In this document: positions 36,989 to 45,434 of the stretch, in pieces
Layout: every line of letters starts with the position of its first letter
How positions within the stretch are numbered: position 1 is the first letter of the stretch
Assembly (NCBI GenBank): GCA_035275405.1
Contig: DATEMU010000004.1
Coordinates: forward strand, 149,822-213,821
Length of the DNA: 64,000 nt
Origin: Phycisphaerae bacterium
GTDB lineage: Bacteria; Planctomycetota; Phycisphaerae; UBA1845; UTPLA1
Direction of reading: 5' to 3'
The notes under the pieces: generated by a model
What the model was told of the DNA's origin: nothing
The model's database searches: none
The model's input: the letters and a program-made list of their open reading frames with translations, nothing else
Translations under genes and position numbers: made by a program

Positions 36989-38269
36989 ATGAATTGGCTA
37001 CAGTGGTATCGCGTTCGAACCTACGTTCGGAGTTCCATCTGGATACTTCCGGTCTTCGGCCTCGTTGCGGCGGCGCTGAGCGGTCCGCTCGTCTTTTGGA
37101 CCGACAAGTGGATTCCGTCGAAATCGACCTTTGATCCCGGCGCGACTCGTGAACTGCTGGAGACGCTGGCCGCGTCGATGTTCACGCTGATCGTGTTTGT
37201 CTCGTCGGCGTTGTTACTCGCGATTCAGCTCGCCAGCGCCCAGTTAACCCCTCGCGTGATCTCGCTCTTTTTCAAGGATCGGGTCACGAAATTGGCCCTG
37301 ACGATCTTCGTATTCACTTTTGCCTTTTCACTCGCGGTCGCCGTTCGCATCAGCGACACCGTACCACTCTTTGCGGTGCGAGTGGCGGCGTACAGTTGCA
37401 TGCTCAGTGTGGCCTTCTTCGTTTACATGATTGACCACGTGGGAAAATTCCTGCGGCCCAGCGGCGTCCTCCGCATCGTCGCCTCCCTGGGGCGTCAGGT
37501 CATACGAGACATCTATCCTCAACCTTTCGAAGAATCGGAAGCGAAGACATCGGAACCTGGCGGCGCAGGCGAAGCCACGCGGACGATCATCAGTACAAAG
37601 ACTGGCGTGGTCCTCGCGGTCAACGTCCGCGGGCTTGTGTCGCTGGCCCAACGCCATAATTGCTTGATTGAACTCGTTCCGCAGGTCGGCGAATTCATCG
37701 CCCTTGAAGAGCCGCTCTTTCGCATTCTCCAAGGCGGCGCGGAATTGCCTGCGAGCGACTTGCACAATTCGATTGCCGTGGGGTCCGAGCGCACCATCGA
37801 ACAGGACCCGGCCTTCGCATTCCGGATCATCGTCGACATCGCCTCCAAGGGCCTTTCGCCCGCCATCAACGACCCGACGACCGCCGTGTTGGCGATTGAC
37901 CAGATTCATCGCCTTCTGCGCATGGTCGGTCTGCGCCATCTCGACGAGGGGATTGTTCGAGATGCGCAGGGCTGCATTCGTCTCATGTACCGGACGCCGG
38001 ACTGGGAGGATTTCGTCTATCTCGCCGTGACGGAAATCCGCAATTTCGGGGGCACAAGCATCCAGATCTCGCGACGCTTGCGAGCCATGCTCGATAATCT
38101 GATTCATACGTTGCCGCCGCAGCGCGCGCCGATACTTCGACAGGAACTGAACCGCCTGCAACGCTCCGCCGAACGCAATTTCCCGGAATTGGATGACCGC
38201 GCGCTGGCCGGGGTCAGCGATTCCCAGGGTGTCGGCGGCACGCGCGAAACAAACTCGCAAGAGGTCTGA
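36989..38269 (+). CDS. DUF2254 membrane protein
   Basis: A 426-residue predicted membrane protein of the DUF2254 family. Four N-terminal helices (about residues 15-150; for example ILPVFGLVAAALSG and LTIFVFTFAFSLAVAV) precede a soluble domain with the family signature KGLSPAINDPTTAVLAIDQIHRLL. Function unknown; the fold recalls a small channel with a cytoplasmic regulatory part. It is divergent from the bestrophin-like gene, and the 208-base gap contains an inverted repeat (CGATCCG at 36811-36817 and CGGATCG at 36824-36830) that could be an operator. The SulP gene starts 19 bases after its stop. Confidence 0.82.
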   Translation: MNWLQWYRVRTYVRSSIWILPVFGLVAAALSGPLVFWTDKWIPSKSTFDPGATRELLETLAASMFTLIVFVSSALLLAIQLASAQLTPRVISLFFKDRVTKLALTIFVFTFAFSLAVAVRISDTVPLFAVRVAAYSCMLSVAFFVYMIDHVGKFLRPSGVLRIVASLGRQVIRDIYPQPFEESEAKTSEPGGAGEATRTIISTKTGVVLAVNVRGLVSLAQRHNCLIELVPQVGEFIALEEPLFRILQGGAELPASDLHNSIAVGSERTIEQDPAFAFRIIVDIASKGLSPAINDPTTAVLAIDQIHRLLRMVGLRHLDEGIVRDAQGCIRLMYRTPDWEDFVYLAVTEIRNFGGTSIQISRRLRAMLDNLIHTLPPQRAPILRQELNRLQRSAERNFPELDDRALAGVSDSQGVGGTRETNSQEV

Positions 38270-38288
38270 CAACAGTTAGAATAACGGC

Positions 38289-40013
38289 ATGGCCTCGATC
38301 CTCACGAGCCGCCTCGGAAACTTCATCCCGATTCTAAGCATGTTCCGGTCGTACTCGCGCTACGGGTTGGGTTCTGACCTGCTCGCCGGCCTCAGCGTGT
38401 GCGTCGTCATGATCCCCTCGGTCATCGCCTACGCCGAGTTAGCGGGACTGTCGCCGGTTCATGGGTTGTATGCCGCGCTGGCCGGCCTTGTCGGCTACGC
38501 ACTGTTCGCCAGCTCGCGACAAGTCATCGCCGGACCCGACGCGGCCATCACACTTCTCGTTGCCGGCGCCGTCGGACCGCTCGCCGCCGACGATCCGTCG
38601 CGCGCGGTCACCCTGGCCGCGATCACCGCCCTCCTCGGCGGGGGATTGATGCTACTGGCGGGGTGGCTCCGGGCCGGCGTCGTCGCCGACTTCATTTCCA
38701 AACCCGTGCTGGTGGGATATCTGACCGGGGCGGCATTGATCTTGATTTCCACGCAACTCGGCAAGCTCCTGGGCATCCGCGCCCACGAGCACGACTTTTT
38801 TCCGCTCCTGGCGGAGTTGGCGCGCCGTTTGCGCGAGACCCACCCCCTGACCCTCGGCATAGGCGTGGGGTTTATCGCCGTGCTTGAAGTGCTGCGGCGG
38901 GTCGCGCCGCGGATCCCCGGGGCGCTGGTCGTGTTTATTGTCGCGCTCATTATCTCCAGCTTGTTTGATCTTGGGGGTCGCGGTGTCAGCGTCGTCGGAT
39001 TTGTCCCGCGCGGCCTGCCCGCGTTTCGTTTTCCCACCCTATCGCTTCAGGATATTCGTGAACTCCTGCCCGCGGCGGTCGGCATCGTCATGTTGACCTT
39101 TCCGGAAGCCGTCCTGCTGGCCCGCGCGTTCGCCGCGCGAAACCGGTATGACATTCGCCCCAACCAGGAACTCTACGCCCTGGCCGCGGCCAACGTCGCC
39201 GCCGGGTTGTTTCAGGGCTTCTCCGTCGGGGCCAGCCAATCCCGTACGACGGTGAACGAAGCCGCGGGCGGGAAAACCCAGCTCGCCAGCCTGATCGCCG
39301 CCGGGGCGCTGGTCGGTTTTCTCCTTTTCCTCACCCCCCTGCTACGCCCGCTCCCCACGGTCGCGCTCGCCTCGATCCTGATCTCCGCCGGCGTACATCT
39401 CATCGAAATACACGAATACCGCGTACTCTTCCGGGGAAGTCGCAAGGGCTTCGTACTGGCCCTCGTCGTCGCCGCTGGCGTGCTGCTGGTCGGCGTGGTC
39501 CCGGGCATCCTGATCGGCGTCATGGCGTCGTTGATTTATGTCCTGGCGCGTCTGGCCCGCCCATTGGACGCAGTCTTGCGCGAAGTGCCCGAATCGGGGC
39601 GATTTCACGATCTGGGTGAGGCGCCGGAGGCCGAGACAGTCCCCGGTCTGATCGCGTATCGGTTTTACGCGCCGCTCTTCTTTGCCAACGCCGAGTACTT
39701 CGTACAGCGCGTTCGGGAGTTGATCGCCTCCAGCCCCCATCCGGTTCGCTGCTTCCTGATCGACATGCAGGCGGTGTGGGAGGTCGACGTGACTGCGTCC
39801 GAGGCGTTGATCCGACTGGCGGATGAATTACAGAAGGACCATGTGGCCCTGGGGATCGCCCGCGCGAACCGACCGCTCCGCGAGAAACTCGAGCGCATCG
39901 GGCTGCACGAAAAGGCTGACGGGATAAAGTACTATCCATCCGTTCACGCGGCGATTGACGCTTTTCGTCGTGAAGCGGCGGACACGCAGGGCGCGGACAG
40001 TTCGCCTGCTTGA
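38289..40013 (+). CDS. SulP-family anion transporter with STAS domain
   Basis: A 574-residue SulP/SLC26 transporter. The membrane part starts with SVCVVMIPSVIAYAELAGLSPVHGLY and contains the conserved FQGFSVGASQSRTTVNEAAGGKTQ segment. The cytoplasmic STAS domain occupies roughly residues 440-560 with FLIDMQAVWEVDVTASEAL. SulP proteins carry sulfate, bicarbonate or other anions. Bicarbonate is an attractive guess beside carbonic anhydrase, but sulfate is equally possible from sequence. Probably an operon with the DUF2254 gene before it and the symporter gene after it. Confidence 0.93.
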   Translation: MASILTSRLGNFIPILSMFRSYSRYGLGSDLLAGLSVCVVMIPSVIAYAELAGLSPVHGLYAALAGLVGYALFASSRQVIAGPDAAITLLVAGAVGPLAADDPSRAVTLAAITALLGGGLMLLAGWLRAGVVADFISKPVLVGYLTGAALILISTQLGKLLGIRAHEHDFFPLLAELARRLRETHPLTLGIGVGFIAVLEVLRRVAPRIPGALVVFIVALIISSLFDLGGRGVSVVGFVPRGLPAFRFPTLSLQDIRELLPAAVGIVMLTFPEAVLLARAFAARNRYDIRPNQELYALAAANVAAGLFQGFSVGASQSRTTVNEAAGGKTQLASLIAAGALVGFLLFLTPLLRPLPTVALASILISAGVHLIEIHEYRVLFRGSRKGFVLALVVAAGVLLVGVVPGILIGVMASLIYVLARLARPLDAVLREVPESGRFHDLGEAPEAETVPGLIAYRFYAPLFFANAEYFVQRVRELIASSPHPVRCFLIDMQAVWEVDVTASEALIRLADELQKDHVALGIARANRPLREKLERIGLHEKADGIKYYPSVHAAIDAFRREAADTQGADSSPA

Positions 40014-40032
40014 AACCTGTGAAGGAGTGATC

Positions 40033-40872
40033 TTGTCGCTCGAACGGATTACTAACCTCCTGGTGACGATCACGTTGATCGAAATGATGCTGGCCATCGG
40101 GCTCGGCGTCACCTTCGCCGAACTGGGCGCCGTTGCCCGGAACCGCGGGCTGCTCCTGCGGGCGGCGCTGGCCAACTATGTCTGCGTCCCCGCCTTTACG
40201 GTCGCGCTATTGTTTCTCTTCCACGCCCAGCCAATGGTCGCGGCGGGTTTTCTCATCCTCGCGGTTTGCCCCGGAGCCCCTTTTGGACCGGCCTGCACCG
40301 CGCTCGCCCGAGGCAACGTCAGCACCGCCGTCGGCACGATGGTGTTTCTGGCCGGGTCGTCGGCCCTACTCGCACCCCTGATGCTCCGCTTCCTTCTTCC
40401 GCTCATGGGGGGAAATCAGCCGCTCCAGGTGGACGCGGCGGGCATGGTGACCGCACTATTTGCCACTCAATTGGCCCCGCTGATGATCGGTCTCGCCGTG
40501 CGGCACGGGTGGCCATCGGTGGCGCAGAAAGTGAAATCCCCGTCGGACAAACTGAGCGCGATTCTCAGCCTGGTTACTCTCGGTTTTCTTCTGGTCATTC
40601 AATTTCCCGCGCTCAAGGAGATTCGGCTCGTCGGCTTCGGGGGCATGGGGATTCTGTTGATCGCCAGTCTGGCCTCCGGATGGATCCTGGGCGGCCCGGG
40701 CCGCGCTGATCGCAGTGCCCTGGCCCTGACCACATCGCTGCGCAACGTCGGCGTCGGACTGGTCATCGCGACGCGGACCTTCGCCGACACGCCCGCAGTG
40801 CTCGCCGTCGCGGCCTATGGCATCGTGGAGATCATCGGCTCCGTGCTGGTCGCTCTGTGGTGGCGCCGTTGA
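40033..40872 (+). CDS. SBF/BASS-type (bile acid:sodium symporter family) membrane protein
   Basis: A 279-residue protein with eight to nine predicted helices, starting LLVTITLIEMMLAIGLGVTF. The conserved SBF-type PGAPFGPACTALARGN and the crossing region TTSLRNVGVGLVIATRTF are present. Family members carry organic anions, and some plant and cyanobacterial relatives carry pyruvate or bicarbonate with sodium. The start is probably TTG, five bases after AAGGAG, 19 bases beyond the SulP stop; the ATG upstream in the same frame lies inside the SulP gene. Its last 58 bases overlap the end of the convergent hypB gene. Confidence 0.82.
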   Translation: MSLERITNLLVTITLIEMMLAIGLGVTFAELGAVARNRGLLLRAALANYVCVPAFTVALLFLFHAQPMVAAGFLILAVCPGAPFGPACTALARGNVSTAVGTMVFLAGSSALLAPLMLRFLLPLMGGNQPLQVDAAGMVTALFATQLAPLMIGLAVRHGWPSVAQKVKSPSDKLSAILSLVTLGFLLVIQFPALKEIRLVGFGGMGILLIASLASGWILGGPGRADRSALALTTSLRNVGVGLVIATRTFADTPAVLAVAAYGIVEIIGSVLVALWWRR

Positions 40873-41555
40873 TCAACAGTCGGTGTTCGGGGTCCCGACA
40901 CTTTGCGGCGCACGTATCCGACGATCCATTGTTCAAGCTCGTCGATACCGGAATGAGTTCTTGCGCTCGTCAAGACGACCGGCGTGTGGGAATTGATGCG
41001 ACGAATGTCCTGAATTGCGCTCGCCACCTTGAAGTTCGTATGGGGAAGCAGGTCACACTTCGTCAACAAGATGAGGGCAGCGTTCTTGAAGAGGAGTGGA
41101 TACTTGGAAGGTTTGTCGTCGCCTTCGGCTACGCTCAGTACGCTGATGCGATCATGCTCGCCCAGGTTAAAGTTGGCCGGACAAATCGGGTTCCCGACGT
41201 TTTCGATGATGATCAAATCGAGGCTTTCCAGGGACAATCGAGCCAGGGCCTGTTGGACGAGGGTCGCATTCAAGTGACATCCGCCATCCGTCAAGAGTTG
41301 AATCACGGGTACGTCGAGCCGCGCAATCCGTTCGGAATCGCGGGTCGTGGCGAGATCGCCTTCCAGCACCGCGACGCGCAAGGTGTCCTTCATCGCACGC
41401 AACAACTCCTCCAGAATAGAGGTTTTGCCGCTCCCGGCGCCGCCGAGAAGATTGAAGCACACGATACCGTGGCGATCCAGCAGCGCCCTGTTCTCGCATG
41501 CGGCGTCGTCGTTACGCTGAAAGACGTTGCGGAGCACCTCAATCGTCGTCATCAT
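40815..41555 (-). CDS. hypB: Hydrogenase nickel-insertion GTPase HypB
   Basis: GTPase that with HypA delivers nickel to the large subunit. The 246 residues carry the P-loop LLGGAGSGKTSILEELL, switch region VLEGDLATTRDSERI, IIENVGNPICPANFNLGEHD with conserved metal-binding Cys and His, and the specificity motif LTKCDLLP. There is no His-rich nickel-storage stretch near the N-terminus. The start ATG overlaps the hypA stop by four bases. Last gene of the hydrogenase operon. Confidence 0.95.
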   Translation of the reverse strand: MMTTIEVLRNVFQRNDDAACENRALLDRHGIVCFNLLGGAGSGKTSILEELLRAMKDTLRVAVLEGDLATTRDSERIARLDVPVIQLLTDGGCHLNATLVQQALARLSLESLDLIIIENVGNPICPANFNLGEHDRISVLSVAEGDDKPSKYPLLFKNAALILLTKCDLLPHTNFKVASAIQDIRRINSHTPVVLTSARTHSGIDELEQWIVGYVRRKVSGPRTPTVDQRRHHRATSTEPMISTMP

Positions 41556-41959
41556 CGTGAAACTCCCGTCTCGCAATCCGCCGCTGTTGGTTTGCTCGGC
41601 TGGGTGAACTCGTCGTCCGACTCAACGTCGATGGACGTCAACTCCAGTTCATCGCCGCCGGAGACGTCGGTTCCTTCGGCCCCACAGGCCGGGCAATCCC
41701 ACCGGCCGTCTTGAATTGGGAAGCGGACATCGCATTTTCCACAAGCGGCGCTGAGATCCGTCTTTTCGATTAACAATCGGCTCGATTCACAGAGCGTTCC
41801 CTGGCGGGCGACGTTGAAGGCTTCCTGCAGCAGCCAGGAGTCCACCTGTCTCAACACGCCGAGTCGGCAGCGCACGCAAAGGACCGCTCGTGCCCCAAAA
41901 CGCTCGGCCTCACGGTCTGCCGCCTCCACGAGGGACCGAGCTACCGCCAATTCATGCAT
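41552..41959 (-). CDS. hypA: Hydrogenase nickel-insertion protein HypA
   Basis: Nickel chaperone of 135 residues that works with HypB. It begins MHEL, where His2 is the nickel ligand. The zinc site is formed by Cys73 and Cys76 (ACGKC) and Cys89 and Cys92 (CPAC). A short acidic tail extends about 20 residues beyond the usual end. It overlaps the maturation-protease gene by eight bases and hypB by four. Confidence 0.94.
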   Translation of the reverse strand: MHELAVARSLVEAADREAERFGARAVLCVRCRLGVLRQVDSWLLQEAFNVARQGTLCESSRLLIEKTDLSAACGKCDVRFPIQDGRWDCPACGAEGTDVSGGDELELTSIDVESDDEFTQPSKPTAADCETGVSR

Positions 41960-42473
41960 GGCATGGCTCCAATTCTTTGAGCCATGCTTGAACGTCGTTC
42001 AGAATGGCGTTGCACACCTTGGGGACCGCCGTATTCACGGGCGCGGAGAGTTCTTCGCCGTAGCCGCAATTCTCGACTGCGATGGCATAAATCCAGGATT
42101 CATGTGGGAGGAGGGCGAGACTCTCAGACAAGTTGAGCGCGAGGTCCACACTGAGCCCGTGCGTGTCTCTTGCATTGCGAGAGTGAAGGCGATGGCCGTC
42201 CCTCCCGTAAACGAGGCGCTGAAAGCTGCCCGGAGGATTCGCTACCGAGCCTCGGGCCGCATCCACGAGAATGAGCAACGCGATTCCGTCAAGCCAGTTG
42301 GGAATGTCGGCGGCTGGCGCTTCCGTCAAATAAATCCGGGCGCCAGACAGTCTCGGATTCTTCATGAGCGCTTCGACGACGCACAGCCCCACTTGATCGT
42401 CCGCGCGCAGCCAGCGACCGCAGCCGACGATGCAAACCTGTTGTAGCCGGTCCGGACACATGTTCATATCCAT
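41952..42473 (-). CDS. Hydrogenase maturation protease
   Basis: The endopeptidase that trims the C-terminus of the large subunit once the NiFe(CN)2CO centre is inserted. The 173 residues start with VCIVGCGRWLRADDQVGL, the HycI/HyaD-type opening with the metal-binding acidic residue, and LLILVDAARG carries the second conserved Asp. GTHGLS-like THGLSVDLAL supplies the His. It follows hydA with a ten-base overlap. Its substrate tail in HydA is only seven residues long, as expected for group 3b enzymes. Confidence 0.88.
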   Translation of the reverse strand: MDMNMCPDRLQQVCIVGCGRWLRADDQVGLCVVEALMKNPRLSGARIYLTEAPAADIPNWLDGIALLILVDAARGSVANPPGSFQRLVYGRDGHRLHSRNARDTHGLSVDLALNLSESLALLPHESWIYAIAVENCGYGEELSAPVNTAVPKVCNAILNDVQAWLKELEPCHA

Positions 42474-43768
42474 TCCACATCAAGAAAATGGGTTGCGCAG
42501 GAAATGCAGGGGTCGTAGGCGCGCACCAGCATCTCCAGTTGCAATGTCATCTCTTCTTTGGCCTTTCCGGCCTGGAGCAGTTGCTTCACCAAGGCGCGCA
42601 TGTCTTCTTCTATGTTGGCGAGGTTCTGGCCGGTGGGGATAATCAGGTTCGCGCTCTCGATTCGGCCCTTGGAATCGAGACCGTATTCATGAAAAAGCAG
42701 GCCCCGTGGAACTTCCGCGGCTCCCGCACCAAGTTCGAACCGCGCCGGGGCAGCGAGCGGTTCGACCGCGAGCCCGCGGGTCAGCAGTTCATCGATAAAC
42801 TCGATGCACGTCTCCACGCAATGCACGGTTTCCACGAGCTGGGCGGTGTTGTTGTGAAAAGGATTATTGCAAGGCGCAGCCAAACCCAGTGTCTTCGCAA
42901 CGGCCTTCGCCGCCGGATGGAGTTGATCGTGGTTGTTATTGAAGCGCGCCAGCGCGCCGACGGCAAAGGTGCTCGAAACGGGCGTCCGGCAATGTTTGGC
43001 CGCCGAGTGCGGAACGACGGTTTCCATGACGCGTTGACGATAGTCCGCGACCTTCGTCGGCCGAGGGTCCTTGGTCGATACGATGTCGCCATCGTAGAAG
43101 GCGTACTCGCCATTGTTCGTAACCTTGAGAGACAGGTATTCGGTGTCGCGATTCAGGGCGGGGACTTTTAATTGGGAAAAAAGGGCGACCGTCTCCGCCA
43201 GGTCCTCCCGGGAATCCTCCAGCCGCCGCTTGAGGTCCGTCAGCGCATCACTTGCGGGAACGTGGGTCATCCCGCCCACGTGCAAGGCGATGGGATGAAT
43301 GTGCCGTCCTCCAACGGCCGCGCAGATGTCATTGGCCAGCTTCTTCATCCGCAGCGCCCGTTGAACCACTGTTGGATGAGTTTTTGCAAGGGGAATGACC
43401 GACCCTACGCCGAGGTAGTCGGGCACAGCCAGAAAATACAGATGAAGGAAGTGGCTCTGCAGCTCCTCGCCATAGAGGATCAGTTTTCGCAGCAAGACGG
43501 TTTGGTCGCTTGGTGTAATGCCGCACGCTGCCTCGATGGCCTTGAGGCTCGCGGTCGTGTGCCCCACGCTGCAAATGCCACAAATCCGGCAGGTGATATG
43601 CGGCGCTTCGTCGAAGCGGCGGCCGCGCAAAAACGATTCGAAAAAGCGCGGACTCTCGACGATCTGAAGCTCGAGCCGCGTAATTTCGCCATCGTCGAGC
43701 CGGACGGCGATGTTGCCGTGGCCCTCGACGCGGGTGACTTCCTTTACATCGATGGTGACGCTCTTCAT
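42464..43768 (-). CDS. hydA: [NiFe] hydrogenase large (alpha) subunit, group 3b type
   Basis: Catalytic subunit that binds the NiFe centre, 434 residues. Nickel ligands are Cys63 and Cys66 in RICGICSVGH near the N-terminus and Cys421 and Cys424 in DPCISCATH near the C-terminus. Only seven residues follow the cleavage His427. EVTRVEGHGNI is the usual start. The subunit set (this, HydD small subunit, HydG flavoprotein with [2Fe-2S], HydB iron-sulfur protein) defines the NADP-linked, formally sulfhydrogenase group 3b, which can oxidise H2 or evolve it and in some species reduces sulfur. Group assignment is inferred from gene set and motifs; a tree would settle it. Confidence 0.93.
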   Translation of the reverse strand: MKSVTIDVKEVTRVEGHGNIAVRLDDGEITRLELQIVESPRFFESFLRGRRFDEAPHITCRICGICSVGHTTASLKAIEAACGITPSDQTVLLRKLILYGEELQSHFLHLYFLAVPDYLGVGSVIPLAKTHPTVVQRALRMKKLANDICAAVGGRHIHPIALHVGGMTHVPASDALTDLKRRLEDSREDLAETVALFSQLKVPALNRDTEYLSLKVTNNGEYAFYDGDIVSTKDPRPTKVADYRQRVMETVVPHSAAKHCRTPVSSTFAVGALARFNNNHDQLHPAAKAVAKTLGLAAPCNNPFHNNTAQLVETVHCVETCIEFIDELLTRGLAVEPLAAPARFELGAGAAEVPRGLLFHEYGLDSKGRIESANLIIPTGQNLANIEEDMRALVKQLLQAGKAKEEMTLQLEMLVRAYDPCISCATHFLDVEWI

Positions 43769-44583
43769 GAGAGCTCTTCCTTCTGGAACGCGCCATAGAG
43801 CCGCAGGCCGGCCAGGACTTCCTCGGCAGGAACGCCGTATTGCTCATGCATGTTCCTGACGAAGGCCTTCAATGCCTCGTCGCCAAGGATTCCGCGGCAT
43901 CCTTCGCATTTCGATCCATACTGGGGGCAGATCGCCGCGCATCCTGCGCGCGTGATGGGGCCGAGACAGATCTGACCGATGTCGTAGAGGCAGCGATATT
44001 CATGCTTTTTGCACTCCACGCAGACCGGGTACGTCGGCAAATGGAACGTGCGGCCGCTCAGGACGCATTTGACGAACCGCAGGAATTCCTCGCGCACCAT
44101 GGGGCAACCCGGCAACTCGTAATCCACCTTGACGACGGCCGAGAGTGGGCGCGCGTCGAGCGTCGGGAAGTGGATCGCCTTGTCGCCATATACGTATTGG
44201 CGATATTCTTCGGGATCCTGGTATTTCTTAAGCGTATTGATGCCGCCCAGGCACGCGCAGGCCCCGATTCCCACGAGGGTCTTGCAGCACTTGCGAAAGT
44301 GCCGGATTTCCTCCTCGTCGTGCGGAGTTGAGACAGCGCCGTCCACAAAGCCGATATCGATGTCCCACTCGCGTTCGGACTTGCCTTCGCGGAAATTGAC
44401 GATTTCAACGGCGCCGAGGATATCCAGCAACTGATCTTCCAGCTCCAGGATGGCCAGTGAGCAGCCTTCGCACCCCGTGAGGCTGAAGACGGCAATGCGC
44501 GGCTGCCGGGCGCTATCCGGCTCACCCACGGCTTGACCAACGGGGCAACCGATCGACGGAAGGATGTTGGGGACTGGTTTCAT
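43765..44583 (-). CDS. hydD: [NiFe] hydrogenase small (delta) subunit
   Basis: Electron-transfer subunit of 272 residues. The proximal cluster ligands start with Cys38 and Cys41 in LTGCEGCSLAILE and continue with GACACLGG and LPGCPM. The C-terminal half has two more cysteine groups, VCVECKKHEYRC and CAAICPQYGSKCEGC, for medial and distal clusters. There is no Tat signal, so the enzyme is cytoplasmic. It overlaps hydG and hydA by four bases each. Confidence 0.92.
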   Translation of the reverse strand: MKPVPNILPSIGCPVGQAVGEPDSARQPRIAVFSLTGCEGCSLAILELEDQLLDILGAVEIVNFREGKSEREWDIDIGFVDGAVSTPHDEEEIRHFRKCCKTLVGIGACACLGGINTLKKYQDPEEYRQYVYGDKAIHFPTLDARPLSAVVKVDYELPGCPMVREEFLRFVKCVLSGRTFHLPTYPVCVECKKHEYRCLYDIGQICLGPITRAGCAAICPQYGSKCEGCRGILGDEALKAFVRNMHEQYGVPAEEVLAGLRLYGAFQKEELS

Positions 44584-45434
44584 TCGATCGCCTCACGCAC
44601 GGTGGCCAACTCCGAATATTTGAAAACCGGCCCCTCCATGCATGCATAGAGGTTATTGACCTGGCAATGTCCGCATTTACCAATGCCGCACTTCATCCGT
44701 CGCTCCAGCGAGCAGTACACATTGCCGGCGGGAATGTTGCGCTCGAGCAGTTCGAGCATGACGAATTTGAACATGACCGGCGGCCCTATGACGACGGCAC
44801 GCGTCCTTGCCGGGTTCAGGGGGGGCAACTCGGTAAACAGGCGCGTCACCACACCCGTGTGCCCGTGCCAGGAGGCGCTCGCGTGGTCGACCGTGACGCG
44901 ACATTGGAGGCGCGGGTCGGATTGCCAGGCCTCCAGCTCATCGCGGAAGAGCAACTCGGGCGGCGAGTGCGCTCCATAGAGCAGATGAAATGCACCGAAG
45001 CGGTCGCGCTTGTCCAGGATATAGTGAATGAGCGAACGGGCTGGTGCGAGCGCACATCCGCCGGCTACGATCACGATGTCTCGGCCCTCGAGGGCCTTAG
45101 TGTCGAAGCCGTGGCCCAACGGTCCGCGAATGCCGATGGTGTCTCCCGCGCAGAGGCCATGTATTTTGGACGTAACATCGCCGACTCGGCGGACGGCCAG
45201 CTCAAAGGTCTGGGGCCGCGTCGGGGACGAGCAGATGGAGATCGGGCACTCGCCGACGCCGAAGATAGAGACTTGAACGAACTGCCCCGGAGTGTGGTCC
45301 AGCGGCGAACCGCTTTGCAGATGCAGTTCGTAGTGTTTCTCCAGCGCCGTAAGGCTGCGCACCGACAGTACGTCCGCCGGCTCGGGCAGATACACGTCGG
45401 TGGGGTCGGCGCAAGTGGTTTCAACGGTACGCAT
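44580..45434 (-). CDS. hydG: Hydrogenase gamma subunit: FAD/NAD(P)-binding reductase with [2Fe-2S]
   Basis: The diaphorase arm, related to dihydroorotate dehydrogenase electron-transfer subunits. In 284 residues: FAD-binding barrel (GQFVQVSIFGVGECPISICS), NAD(P) domain (IVIVAGGCALAPARSLIHYI), and the C-terminal cysteine set MKCGIGKCGHCQ with a further Cys for a [2Fe-2S] cluster. The ATG is fixed by GGGAGG four bases upstream and lies 14 bases inside the end of the kinase gene, which separates it from hydB. This gene is not related to the HydG maturase of [FeFe] hydrogenases. Confidence 0.9.
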   Translation of the reverse strand: MRTVETTCADPTDVYLPEPADVLSVRSLTALEKHYELHLQSGSPLDHTPGQFVQVSIFGVGECPISICSSPTRPQTFELAVRRVGDVTSKIHGLCAGDTIGIRGPLGHGFDTKALEGRDIVIVAGGCALAPARSLIHYILDKRDRFGAFHLLYGAHSPPELLFRDELEAWQSDPRLQCRVTVDHASASWHGHTGVVTRLFTELPPLNPARTRAVVIGPPVMFKFVMLELLERNIPAGNVYCSLERRMKCGIGKCGHCQVNNLYACMEGPVFKYSELATVREAIE

